Below are positions 1 through 7,964 of a stretch of DNA of 64,000 bases, piece by piece. The stretch's first letter is position 1. Every line of letters begins with the position of its first letter. A program made the translations under genes and the position numbers. Source of the stretch: CAIWHR01 sp963724975. Its GTDB lineage: Bacteria; Pseudomonadota; Gammaproteobacteria; Burkholderiales; Casimicrobiaceae. The notes below the pieces were generated by a model, which was not told the DNA's origin, ran no database searches, and was given only the letters and a program-made list of their open reading frames with translations. The stretch is from NCBI GenBank assembly GCA_963724975.1, contig CAVRXB010000001.1:1-64000 (forward strand), written 5' to 3'.

Positions 1-590
1 CAGGCGTAGCCGGCCTCGCGCGCGTCGACCAGTCGAGCTCGCAGCTCATTCGGATCCGTGACGGTTCGGCGGGTCGACCGCGGCGAGCTCGCCCGCGAGA
101 TAGGCGTCGAGTGCGTCCTCGGGCCACTCCGCCAGCAGCACCAGCCCCGAGGGCGCGCCGTTCATCGGTGCGCGCGTGCCGGTCCAGTCGCGCACCTGGA
201 CCGGGTTGTCCAGACTCGACCTGGTGGGCGTGGACATCGTTGCCGTCGGGGAGCTTGAGCCGCCCCGCGTCCTCTCCAGCCCGGCAACGAGGTCGACGGC
301 AGAAACGGCGTGCCGCACCCAGGCTCTCGCTTCGGCCGCGGCCGTCAGTGCCTCGACGCCCGGCCCCGATCCTCCAACGTGACCCGTCGAAGCGCTCGAC
401 TGCGTCAACGTTCCTCGAGCGTCCGCGAGCAGGCAGGGCGGGCATTCGTCGATTTCGGCAGGCGCACGCGCTCCGCGATGGCCGTGACTCCGGCCGGCCT
501 CTGTGCCACCTCGTCGAGGATGGCGAACGCGCGCTCGAGCGATTGCACCAGCGGTCTACGATCTCCTACAATCTTTCCACGATACAGCAT
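1..590 (-). CDS. IclR-family transcriptional regulator, partial and frameshifted
   Basis: Read on the minus strand, the start near 590 gives an N-terminal winged-helix typical of IclR (SLERAFAILDEVAQRP, then AIAERVRLPKST). The effector domain follows in other frames (VRDWTGTRAPMNGAPSG and the LLAEWPEDALDAYLAGEL helix). The final bases of the window still read TDPNELRARLVDAREAGYA, as in the IclR effector domain, so the gene runs off the left edge. At least three frame changes (near 410, 365 and 260) are needed. Known family: small-molecule-responsive repressors or activators. It is transcribed divergently from the corrinoid gene at 618, so it probably controls that cluster; this is inference. 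The slips look like sequencing errors because every frame is still conserved. Confidence 0.75.
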
Positions 591-617
591 GGTCCGCGAT
601 ACGGAACCCACAGCCGC

Positions 618-1313
618 ATGACCGACGACCAGATCGATCTCCGCTCGCTGACCGACGCGGACCTCGTCGCGCAGATGCACGACGACCTCTACGACGGGCT
701 CGCGGACGAGATCGTCGAGGGCACCGAGATCCTGCTCGAGCGCGACTGGCCCCCGGACAAGGTGCTGAACGAGGCGCTCGTGGAAGGGATGCGCATCGTC
801 GGCATCGACTTCCGCGACGGCATCCTCTTCGTGCCCGAGGTGCTGCTCGCCGCGAACTCGATGAAAGCCGGAATGGAGCTCCTGCGCCCGCTGCTCGCCG
901 AGACGGGCGCGTCGCGGATCGGGAAGGTCGTGATCGGCACCGTCAAGGGCGACATCCACGACATCGGGAAGAACCTCGTGGCGATGATGCTCGAGGGCGC
1001 GGGCTTCGAGGTCTTCGACCTCGGCATCAACAACCCGGTCGAGAACTACCTCGCCGCGCTCGAGGAGCACGAGCCGGACATCCTCGGCCTGTCCGCACTC
1101 CTGACGACGACGATGCCGTACATGAAGGTCGTCATCGAGACGCTAAAGGAGAAGGGCATTCGCGACGACTACATCGTCCTCGTCGGCGGCGCGCCGCTGA
1201 ACGAGGACTTCGGCAAGGCGATCGGCGCGGATGCGTACTGTCGCGACGCCGCCGTCGCCGCCGAGACCGCCCAGGCACTCGTCATGGCCCGCCGTGCAGC
1301 AGCGACTGCTTGA
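618..1313 (+). CDS. Corrinoid (B12-binding) methyl-carrier protein, MttC/MtbC-like
   Basis: The 231-residue product has the two-part build of methanogen-type corrinoid proteins. A helical cap comes first (DLVAQMHDDLYDGLADEIVE). A Rossmann-like B12 domain follows with the DxHxxG motif (GDIHDIGKN, D112 and H114), where His is the lower cobalt ligand. The downstream GG motif is VLVGGAPLNEDF. The ATG at 618 is chosen because it opens the conserved cap domain; the longer open frame upstream has no family sequence. Family role: carries a methyl group between a substrate-specific methyltransferase and tetrahydrofolate. The following DUF1638, virulence-factor and methyltetrahydrofolate methyltransferase genes fit that role. 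The substrate methyltransferase (MttB-like) is not in view. Confidence 0.9.
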   Translation: MTDDQIDLRSLTDADLVAQMHDDLYDGLADEIVEGTEILLERDWPPDKVLNEALVEGMRIVGIDFRDGILFVPEVLLAANSMKAGMELLRPLLAETGASRIGKVVIGTVKGDIHDIGKNLVAMMLEGAGFEVFDLGINNPVENYLAALEEHEPDILGLSALLTTTMPYMKVVIETLKEKGIRDDYIVLVGGAPLNEDFGKAIGADAYCRDAAVAAETAQALVMARRAAATA

Positions 1314-1946
1314 GCCGGACGAGGAGCGCGTCTTCGAGGCCGAGCACCCGGAGGTGCTCGTCCTCGCGTGCGGCGCCATCGCGCGCGAGGTGCTCGCGGT
1401 GATCCGGCTGAACGGCTGGCAGAACGTCACGGTCCGCTGCCTCCCCGCGAAGTTCCATTCGCGCCCCGAGCGCATCGCCCCGGCGGTCGATGCCAAGCTG
1501 CGCGAGCTCGGCGACTCCTACGAGCGCGTCTTCGTGGCGTACGCCGATTGCGGAACCGGCGGAGAGCTCGACGCCGTGCTTGCCCACCACGGCGTCGAGC
1601 GGCTACCCGGCGACCACTGCTACGGCTTTCTCACGGGCAACGAGGCGTGGTTGGAGCTCCACGACGCCGAGCCGGCGACCTTCTACCTCACGGACTTCCT
1701 CGCGCGCCACTTCGACGCGATCGTGTTCCGCGGGCTCGGCCTGGACCGGCACCCCGAGCTCCTCTCGCAGTACTTCGGAACTACAGGCGCGTGCTCTACC
1801 TCGCGCAGACGGACGACGACGACCTGCGGGCACGGGCCCGGGAAGCCGCCGAGCGCCTCGGCCTCGCCTTCGAGGAGCGGCGCACGGGCTACGGCGACCT
1901 CGTCCCGTCGTTGCAACGCTTCGTGGAGGCGCTCCCCACTGCCTGA
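1294..1946 (+). CDS. DUF1638 domain protein, frameshifted
   Basis: A GTG at 1294 overlaps the corrinoid gene end by 20 bases. The frame carries DUF1638-like sequence (VLACGAIAREVLAVI, then CLPAKFHSRPERIAPAVD and YADCGTGGELD). It leaves frame near 1785 and continues in the next frame (VLYLAQTDDDDL to FVEALPTA) up to 1946, giving about 217 residues in total, as expected for the family. DUF1638 proteins recur next to corrinoid methyltransferase genes; their biochemical role is not established. Conserved Cys and His residues (ACG, DCG, DHC) suggest a metal or corrinoid role, which is inference. Confidence 0.8.
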
Positions 1947-2234
1947 GCTCACGGTCATCTGGTGGCGCGACATCCCCGCACAGGTCACCGCGAAGGAAGG
2001 TCGCACGACGGCGCGCGCTCAGCTTCCCGAGCGCTTCCAGGAGGCGATCGACTCCGCGGCGATGCGGGCCGGCCTGATCGGAACGGACGCGTACCTGGCC
2101 GAGTGGCGCCGGGAGGCGCGCGCGTGCGGGGACGACCTCGACGCCGAGGTGACCGAGGAAGCCTCCTGGCTCGAAGGCGCGTACCCCGACGACGTGCTCG
2201 ACCGCCTCGTGCGGGCGGACGGGCCGCCTCGTGA
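1940..2234 (+). CDS. 'Virulence factor' domain small protein of the corrinoid cluster
   Basis: The sequence ELTVIWWRDIPAQVTAKEG, followed by an Arg/Ala-rich helix and EASWLEGAYPDDVLDRLVR, matches the small family annotated as 'virulence factor'. That family is usually found between DUF1638 and the methyltetrahydrofolate methyltransferase in these clusters. No good start codon remains at the 5' end, so the first residue is uncertain. A TGA at 2232-2234 in another frame would overlap the next gene's GTG (GTGA arrangement), so a slip near the 3' end is likely. Function is unknown; the family name should not be read as evidence of virulence. Confidence 0.6.
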
Positions 2235-2750
2235 GCGAAACGCTACTCTCGAGCGCGACACAGGAGGTCGTGATCGGCTTCGACCGGCCGTTCGTGATCA
2301 TCGGCGAGCGGATCAACCCGACCGGCCGCAAGAAGCTCGCGGAGGAGATGGCGGCGGGCAACTACGAGACGGTGCTCGCCGACGCGGTCGCGCAGGTGGA
2401 GGCGGGTGCACAGATGCTCGACGTCAACGCCGGCATCCCGCTCGCGGACGAGCCGGCGATCCTCGCCGAGGCGATCCAGCTCGTTCAAAGCGTTACGGAC
2501 GTGCCACTCTGCATCGACTCCTCGATCGTCGCCGCGCTCGAGGCGGCTCGGCGTCTACCAGGGCAAGGCGCTCGTCAACTCCGTGACGGGCGAGGAGGAC
2601 CGGCTTGAGTCCGTGCTGCCGCTGGTCGCGAAGCACGGCGCCGCGGTCGTCGCGATCACGAACGACGAATCGGGGATCTCCGACGACCCCGACGTGCGCT
2701 TCGAGGTCGCTCGCACGATCGTCTCGCGGGCGGCCGACCACGGCATCCGA
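2231..2750 (+). pseudogene. Methyltetrahydrofolate:corrinoid methyltransferase, 3'-truncated
   Basis: From the GTG at 2231 the product opens as pterin-binding methyltransferases do: FVIIGERINPTGRKKL, then GAQMLDVNAGIPLADEPAI and DVPLCIDSS. It slips frame near 2550 and resumes as ALVNSVTGEEDRLESVLP and VVAITNDESGISDDP. These are the conserved strands of the TIM barrel that binds methyltetrahydrofolate. After DHGI (about 2748) the family sequence stops, with only about 170 of the expected 260-300 residues present. What follows belongs to an antitoxin on the other strand. The gene is therefore cut at a join, either a real deletion or a misassembly. Confidence 0.8.
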
Positions 2751-2754
2751 GAGC

Positions 2755-2988
2755 GGACGTTCGCGCGTCTGCTCGCGAGCGTATCTCGCAACGACTCCTC
2801 ATCGGGAAAACCGCGTGTCGGCTTTGAGGTGCCGTGAGTACTCCTGTGCTGGCTCCTCTCGTCTTCTTGAGAATGGTGATTCGGCCGTTGTGCTCCAGAA
2901 ACTCAACCTGGTCGCCGGGGCGGACCCGGAGGCGATCGCACAACTCTTTGGGTAACGTTTCTTGCCGCTTGGGACTCAAGATGGGCAT
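2755..2988 (-). CDS. AbrB/MazE-like antitoxin (SpoVT-AbrB fold), damaged 3' end
   Basis: The minus-strand ATG at 2988 opens MPILSPKRQETLPKELCD, then LRVRPGDQVEFLEHNGRITI. This is the swapped-hairpin AbrB DNA-binding domain of type II antitoxins. The usual C-terminal toxin-binding tail appears to continue in a shifted frame (DEESLRDTLASR). A TTG at 3012 would add eight residues. In such operons a PIN or MazF-like toxin follows; here the downstream DNA is the methyltransferase fragment, so no toxin is visible. It was either lost at the join near 2750 or never assembled. Confidence 0.7.
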
Positions 2989-3934
2989 CGTCGGTCCTTT
3001 CCGGAATGACAAACGCGAAGGATTCAGGGCGCTTTACTCATTGTCAATTAGTAAAGACCACGGGTGTCGCCGCTCTGCGTCGCCCGACGCCTTGAGCATG
3101 TCGGTGAGGTCCACCTGCAGGCGTCAAGACGGAAACCCCCTGAAATGCCGTGCTTGTCGGCTTGCACCCTCCTTTTCGTCGCACCAGACCCTTGAAGTGG
3201 CGCACCGGCAGTGCAATACTCAAGCCGCTTGTCCGTGAGCATCGTGCTCACACAGCCTTCATGCCGCTGGTCATCCAGCCATGCATGAAGTCCAGTTCCT
3301 CGGGATTGGCGTTGCGGTCGTTACCCGCCCTTGAAGTGATCGGAAGCGATTCCGATCTCGTCGCGCAAGCGACGTAGGTTGTAGGTTCGGCTACCGCCGA
3401 GCGTAGCTGGTGTTGCCGGATCGCAAGGTCCGGCGGTGCCCGGTGATGCGCCTTCGTTCATGCCTCGTGCATGGACTCGACGGTACGTCACGCAGCAAGG
3501 CCCTCAGTTCGCAAGGACCGGGGGCCTTTTCTTTTCGTGTCCCGCACTGTTGTCAGCATCGGACGGCCTTCGCGCGGGGCGATTTTGCAGCTGACGACAT
3601 CGCCGCTAAAGGCAGCGACGATCACGTACCAGTCATAGTCGCTGCATTTGGTGGAACCTTTTCGCTTATTGACATTTCAGCACCGAGTTGGTTGCTGATG
3701 CGCGTAATGGCTTCGTGCCGCACCCGACACCGACAACTGATTAGCCGTGGGCAACCAAATCAAAGCGGCTACGTTGGCAAAAGCATTTCGCTTAGCTTTA
3801 GTGGAAGTGGCAAAGCAGCGCTTGAACAAAATCGATTAACGGATGGCACGAGGCAGTGATGGGTACAACGATGGAGTCGCTCGAGTTGCGGCGAGAGTTC
3901 GCGCGCATAGGGCGAAAAAGTTAGTTCGTCCGCC
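2989..3934. other. Gene-poor stretch of the integrated element
   Basis: No protein family was recognised over about 945 bases. The composition drops in GC toward 3600-3850 compared with the flanks, which suits an acquired island. It contains a clear terminator hairpin (3497-3535) and, just before the excisionase, two very short open frames. One starts at GTG 3747 (30 residues, helix-like: QIKAATLAKAFRLALVEVAK). The other starts at ATG 3859 and ends at 3924 (21 residues, MGTTMESLELRREF). Either could be a leader peptide or chance. Confidence 0.5.
3497..3535 (+). terminator. Rho-independent terminator
   Basis: AAGGCCC and GGGCCTT arms form a stem around an A/G-containing loop, followed by TTCTTTT. 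The structure points rightward and would end a plus-strand transcript. No protein gene precedes it, so the transcript it ends may be a small RNA from the region 3290-3500. Confidence 0.6.
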
Positions 3935-4192
3935 ATGCGCTACGTCACGATCGAAAAGGCTTCGGATCTTACCGGGTATACCCCGGACGCCATCCGGTCT
4001 AAGATCAAGCGTGGCGACTGGCTTGAAGGCGCCGTGTGGCATCACGCACCGGACGGCCGGGTACTAATCGACCTGCAGGGATACGAGAAATGGGTAGAGG
4101 GAAACTTGCAACACCTGGCGTGCGGGTTCGGACCGCGCAATCGATCGAGATCGACTTCTACTATCGCGGAGTCCGCTGCCGAGAGCGATTAA
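3935..4192 (+). CDS. Excisionase-like HTH protein (Xis)
   Basis: The 85-residue product begins MRYVTIEKASDLTGY and continues TPDAIRSKIKRGDWLEGAVW, then DGRVLIDLQGYEKWVEG. This is the winged-helix layout of small excisionases that sit directly upstream of tyrosine integrases in proteobacterial islands. Its 3' end overlaps the integrase start by about 100 bases, which implies joint transcription and possibly translational coupling. The C-terminal tail (SRSTSTIAESAAESD) is in the overlap and is not conserved in character. Role: directs excision by bending attachment-site DNA (family knowledge). The nearby GTGACC repeats are candidate binding sites. Confidence 0.75.
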   Translation: MRYVTIEKASDLTGYTPDAIRSKIKRGDWLEGAVWHHAPDGRVLIDLQGYEKWVEGNLQHLACGFGPRNRSRSTSTIAESAAESD

Positions 4193-5277
4193 AGCTGGCG
4201 CCAAACACGGCGAATCGGCGCTATGCGAGCCGACTCAAGGCGGAAATCGAGAGCCGGATCGCGCGCGCCGAGTTCAACTACGCCGAGTTCTTTCCCGATT
4301 CGCCGCGAGCGCGGACCCTGTCGCGCCGCGCCGGCGACGCGATAATGGTGCGCGAGGTGTTACGCCGGTACATCGACACCGCCGAGCGCTCGCTACAGCG
4401 TTCCACGTGGCTCGATTACAAGCGAAGCGTCGATTCGAAGCTGATCCCGGCATTTGGCGATCTGCATCTGACGGAGCTCACGCGCGCCAAGCTGCGCGAA
4501 TGGGCATCGGGTCTCGACGTCACTCCAAAGCGCCTGGCAAACATTCTGCTGCCGCTGCGAGCGGTGCTCAAGGACGCTGCTGCCGACGAGATCATCGACC
4601 GCAACGTGCTGCACGGTTGGAAGCCCGAAATCAAGGCCAAGCTGCGCGACGAGACCGCGATCGATCCGTTCACGCCCGATGAGATCCGGCTGATCTGCGC
4701 CGCGTGCGACAGCCAGGTACGGAACCTCGTGCAGTTCGGGTTTTGGACCGGTGTGCGCACGAGCGAGCTATTCGCGCTGCGCTGGTCGGATGTCGACTGG
4801 CGGCATGGATCGGTGCGCGTGCAGCGAGCGCGCGTGCGCGGTGAAATCAAGACCACCAAGACCGCGGCGGGCGTGCGCGATGTCAAGCTGTTGCCGCCGG
4901 CGCTCGAGGCGCTACAGGCGCAACGAACGCATACTGAATTGCTTGGCGGCGAGATTTTCCACGACACCAGAACCAATGCGCCATGGCTGGGCGATCAAGC
5001 GCTCAGATTGGGACCATGGCGTCGCGCGTTACGCGCTGCTGGGGTGCGCTACCGCTATCCGTATCAGATGCGGCACACGTACGCGAGCATGATGCTGTCG
5101 GCGGGTGAGAATCCGGCATGGATCGCTCGACAAATGGGCCACGCCGACTGGGGAATGATCCGCCGCACGTACGCGCGATGGATGCCTGATGTCGAGCCGA
5201 ACGCCGGAGAAAAAGCTTCGTCCTGGTGGGCCAAAAATACTGCTCAAAATTTAAGCAAACCTGTGACCAAAAAGTGA
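4090..5277 (+). CDS. Tyrosine recombinase / phage-type integrase
   Basis: The 395-residue protein starts at ATG 4090 (MGRGKLATPGVRVRTAQS). It has an N-terminal DUF3596-like arm-binding region, a core-binding helical domain (YIDTAERSLQRSTWLDYKRS) and a catalytic domain. Catalytic residues are visible: Arg in TGVRTSELFALRW, His-x-x-Arg in YQMRHTYAS, His in MGHADWG, and the nucleophile Tyr in RRTYARWMP. The family integrates islands at the 3' ends of tRNA genes. Here the gene ends 83 bases from the 3' end of tRNA-Ser and points at it, the usual layout. The element would extend leftward; its other end was not found in the window. Confidence 0.93.
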   Translation: MGRGKLATPGVRVRTAQSIEIDFYYRGVRCRERLKLAPNTANRRYASRLKAEIESRIARAEFNYAEFFPDSPRARTLSRRAGDAIMVREVLRRYIDTAERSLQRSTWLDYKRSVDSKLIPAFGDLHLTELTRAKLREWASGLDVTPKRLANILLPLRAVLKDAAADEIIDRNVLHGWKPEIKAKLRDETAIDPFTPDEIRLICAACDSQVRNLVQFGFWTGVRTSELFALRWSDVDWRHGSVRVQRARVRGEIKTTKTAAGVRDVKLLPPALEALQAQRTHTELLGGEIFHDTRTNAPWLGDQALRLGPWRRALRAAGVRYRYPYQMRHTYASMMLSAGENPAWIARQMGHADWGMIRRTYARWMPDVEPNAGEKASSWWAKNTAQNLSKPVTKK

Positions 5278-5323
5278 CCAAGCGATGCCCAAACAGGCCC
5301 AAAAGTGACCAAAATATGGTCAC
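5263..5323. repeat. GTGACCAA direct repeats and a GTGACC/GGTCAC inverted repeat
   Basis: GTGACCAA occurs at 5263, 5274 and 5305 in direct orientation. The last copy forms a perfect inverted repeat with GGTCAC at 5318-5323 (7-base spacer AAAATAT). The cluster lies between the integrase stop and the tRNA 3' end, where arm-type integrase or excisionase sites are expected. It also overlaps the last codons of the integrase. Confidence 0.7.
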
Positions 5324-5359
5324 AACATAATTTTAAGTGATTGATTTATAACGATATAC

Positions 5360-5450
5360 TGGCGGAGAGGGCGGGATTCGAACCCGCGTTAGGGTTTTAA
5401 CCTAAACACGCTTTCCAGGCGTGCGACTTAAACCGCTCATCCACCTCTCC
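5360..5450 (-). tRNA. tRNA-Ser (anticodon GGA)
   Basis: The reverse strand reads GGAGAGGTGGATGAGCGG at the 5' end and GGGTTCGAATCCCGC in the T arm. The 7-bp acceptor stem pairs GGAGAGG with CCTCTCC, followed by G and an encoded CCA at 5362-5360. The anticodon loop CTGGAAA gives GGA (bases 5416-5414). A long variable arm (TAGGTTAAAACCCTA) is typical of class II serine tRNAs. This is the likely integration target of the integrase to its left. Confidence 0.97.
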
Positions 5451-5569
5451 GTTTACCGCTCAATTCTGCAACACGCTTTTGGCTCCCGCCGCTCGGCAGT
5501 CGCCTCGCTTAACATCGCTCCGCGATGTGAGCCTTCGCCGCAAGAAGCTCGCTGACGCTCGCGTCTCGT

Positions 5570-5607
5570 CAGGCGTGCGACTTAAACCGCTCATCCACCT
5601 TTCCGTT
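5570..5607 (-). repeat. 38-bp copy of the 5' half of tRNA-Ser
   Basis: Bases 5570-5607 repeat 5416-5453 with a single C/T difference. The copy covers the tRNA from its first base to the anticodon loop, in the same orientation. The 116 bases between the copies contain no gene. It may be an attachment-site scar of an earlier integration or a partial tandem duplication. Confidence 0.85.
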
Positions 5608-5661
5608 CGGGGCGCATTTTACCCGATCCGAATCCGGCTTCGGGTTGAAGATCGCCCACCG

Positions 5662-6312
5662 CTAGATCATGTTCCGCCGCTGCGCAGCCAGCAGCTTCTC
5701 GGCAATCTCGATGTTGTCTTCCACGCCCAGGTTGGGATTCACCTTCAGCGCGCGCTTCCAATAGCTGATCGCCTTCTCGTACTGCTCGAGCTGGAAGTAG
5801 ATCTGCCCGTAACCCGAAAGGGCGCCGAAGTGATTGGGATTGCGTTTGATCACCTGATCGCAGTCGGCGAGCGAGCGCTTGAACTCGCCGGCGAGGAACA
5901 GCGCCGTGGCGCGCTTGTTCCAGCCTTCCGCGAACGCGGGCTTGCGCTTGATCACTTCGGAATAGGTGGCAATCGCTTCCTTTAACTCGCCCTCCTGCAT
6001 CTGCTCGCCGCCCTTCGCCATCAGCGCGTCGATCGCGTCGTCGCCCGAGCGGCTCCACAGCAGCCATACGCCCTGCTCGGCGAGCCGGCGAACCCCCGCG
6101 TTGTCGTCGGTCAGCTGCTTGCGCAGCACGGCTTCGTCGGCCGGCTGACCGTTGGTGGCGATCCAGATCACCGCGTCCGCGCGGCGCGCGGCCTCAGGAG
6201 CGCCGAGTCCTTTGAGTGCTTCGGCGCGATTCGTGTACTCGGTCGTCTGCGCGAGGCCGGTGCCGACGCAGAACAGGGCGAAGAGCCCGATGGCGATGCG
6301 CGACACGTTCAT
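5662..6312 (-). CDS. Exported TPR-repeat protein
   Basis: The product of about 216 residues starts at ATG 6312 with a signal peptide (MNVSRIAIGLFALFCVGTGLAQ). The mature part has an N-terminal HEAT-like stretch (LRKQLTDDNAGVRRLAEQGVW). Three consecutive TPR units follow, recognisable in EAIATYSEVIKRKPAFAEGW, RSLADCDQVIKRNPNHFGAL and KAISYWKRALKVNPNLG. It is probably a periplasmic scaffold protein; no enzymatic motif is seen. It is divergent from the ABC transporter operon, sharing a 230-base upstream region. The specific function cannot be named from sequence. Confidence 0.85.
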   Translation of the reverse strand: MNVSRIAIGLFALFCVGTGLAQTTEYTNRAEALKGLGAPEAARRADAVIWIATNGQPADEAVLRKQLTDDNAGVRRLAEQGVWLLWSRSGDDAIDALMAKGGEQMQEGELKEAIATYSEVIKRKPAFAEGWNKRATALFLAGEFKRSLADCDQVIKRNPNHFGALSGYGQIYFQLEQYEKAISYWKRALKVNPNLGVEDNIEIAEKLLAAQRRNMI

Positions 6313-6542
6313 GACTTCACCTCCGCCCCTGCTCTCCTCACTCCGGGCACGTTGTCCGGCGTGATTCTGGCCTCTTCTTCGGCGGTGCGCGATTTTTCGC
6401 GGATGCGCGTGTCCGCACCAAGCTGCGTGCCGCGATCTACTTGCGCTTCGACAGTCTGGTAACGTAATGTAATCGAATACATGGAAGCGGGCCACTGCGA
6501 AAAGGCGAAAGCCCGCCGACCCCACCACTCGAGGAGAATGCG

Positions 6543-7961
6543 ATGACCAAGCGCACGTCGAAAGGCGATGCACCTAGGCTTCCCGGCCGGCGCGACCTGC
6601 TGCGCCAAGGCGCGGCGTTAGGCATCGCCAGCGCGCTCGGTCCGCAGTTCGTGGGCAGCGCGCTCGCGCAAGGCGACGAGCTCGCACCATATCGCGCGGC
6701 GAAAGTGAATTGGCGGCAGGCGGAAGGGCAGGAGATCACCGTCGCGGTGATTCCGGCAAGCTACTTCGACAACCTCATTTCGCTGCAGCCGCAATTCGAG
6801 GCGCTGACGGGCGTCAAGCTCCGCTTCGAGAAGGTGCCGCCGGGGCAGATCCGGCAGAAGGCGTTGCTTGATTTGTCGTCGAAGACCGGCACGTACGCCA
6901 CGCACGCCGCCGACCCGATGTATTACCCGCTCTACGTGTCGAACAAGTGGGTCGACCCGCTCGACAAATATCTGAACGACCCGGCGATGACCGACGTCGC
7001 GTGGTTCAACTACAACGACATCATCAAGGCGTGGCGCGATGCCGACTCGATGGAGGGCAAGCCGTACGGCATCCCGTACGACGGCGAAGTAACCGTGCAG
7101 GTGTATCGCAAGGACCTGTACGCCGCGAAGAATCTCAAGCCCGCCGACACCTACGACGAGTTGAGCGCGAACGCCAAGGCGCTGAACGATCCGGCCAACC
7201 GCATGTACGGCCTCGCGCTGCGCGGCTTCGCCGGCGCCGGCCAGAACATGTACATCTATCCCTCGCTGTTCCGCGGCTTCGGCGGCAATTGGGGCAGCAG
7301 CAATGCGATCGTGGTGAACTCGCCCGAAGCCGTGCGCGCGCTCACGTGGTATGTCGACACGCTCACCGCGTATGCGCCGCCTGCCGTGCGCAACTGGAAC
7401 TGGCCGGACATCGCGGACGCGTTTTCGCAAGGCACGGTGGCGACGTACATCGACGCGCACTCGTCCGCGGCGGTCATCACCAACCCCGAGAAATCGAAAG
7501 TCGTCGGCAAGATCGGCTATGCGCGCTGGCCCAAGGGACCGAATGGCAAGCGGGTGACCTCGATCTGGAATTGGGGCTATCCGATCAATGCCGCGATTTC
7601 CGACAAGGCGAAGCAGGCGACGTGGCTCTTCATCGTGTGGGCCACCTCGGCGGAAACGCAGGCGCGTACCTCGTGGAAATTCGCGGGACCCGGCAAGCGT
7701 TCCGGTGTGAATCGCATCTCGCTGTGGAAGTCGCCGGAGTTCGCTGCGGCGATGAAGGACGTCGGCGACAACTTCATTCCCGCCGCGCTCGAATCGCTCG
7801 AGCTGGACACCGACGTCGACTGGCGGCCGCGCGTGCCGCAATGGCCCGCGATCGGCGAGACGATGGCCACCGCCGTGCAATCGGCGCTCGTCGGACAGAA
7901 GAAGCCGAAGGAAGCACTCGACGAGGCGCAGGCGCGCATCGCGCAGATCATGAAGGGCTAG
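6543..7961 (+). CDS. ABC transporter, sugar-type extracellular solute-binding protein
   Basis: This 472-residue protein resembles family 1 solute-binding proteins (MalE/UgpB type). The N-terminus has a twin-arginine-like export signal (GRRDLLRQGAALGIASALG) ending at ALAQ. The body shows the familiar ITVAVIPASYFDNLISL opening and the PYGIPYDGEVTVQVYRKDLY segment, and a WNWGYPINAAISDKAK ligand-pocket region. The ATG at 6543 has a GGAGA ribosome site six bases upstream. It begins an operon continuing with two permeases, an ATPase and a sulfatase. Ligand unknown; a carbohydrate or sulfated carbohydrate is inferred from the operon. Confidence 0.92.
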   Translation: MTKRTSKGDAPRLPGRRDLLRQGAALGIASALGPQFVGSALAQGDELAPYRAAKVNWRQAEGQEITVAVIPASYFDNLISLQPQFEALTGVKLRFEKVPPGQIRQKALLDLSSKTGTYATHAADPMYYPLYVSNKWVDPLDKYLNDPAMTDVAWFNYNDIIKAWRDADSMEGKPYGIPYDGEVTVQVYRKDLYAAKNLKPADTYDELSANAKALNDPANRMYGLALRGFAGAGQNMYIYPSLFRGFGGNWGSSNAIVVNSPEAVRALTWYVDTLTAYAPPAVRNWNWPDIADAFSQGTVATYIDAHSSAAVITNPEKSKVVGKIGYARWPKGPNGKRVTSIWNWGYPINAAISDKAKQATWLFIVWATSAETQARTSWKFAGPGKRSGVNRISLWKSPEFAAAMKDVGDNFIPAALESLELDTDVDWRPRVPQWPAIGETMATAVQSALVGQKKPKEALDEAQARIAQIMKG

Positions 7962-7964
7962 CGC

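Noticed and set aside
3410..3500. tRNA or tmRNA fragment near the terminator
   Set aside because: A few T-loop-like and stem-like pieces occur, but no acceptor stem or anticodon arm can be folded; kept only as a possible small RNA.
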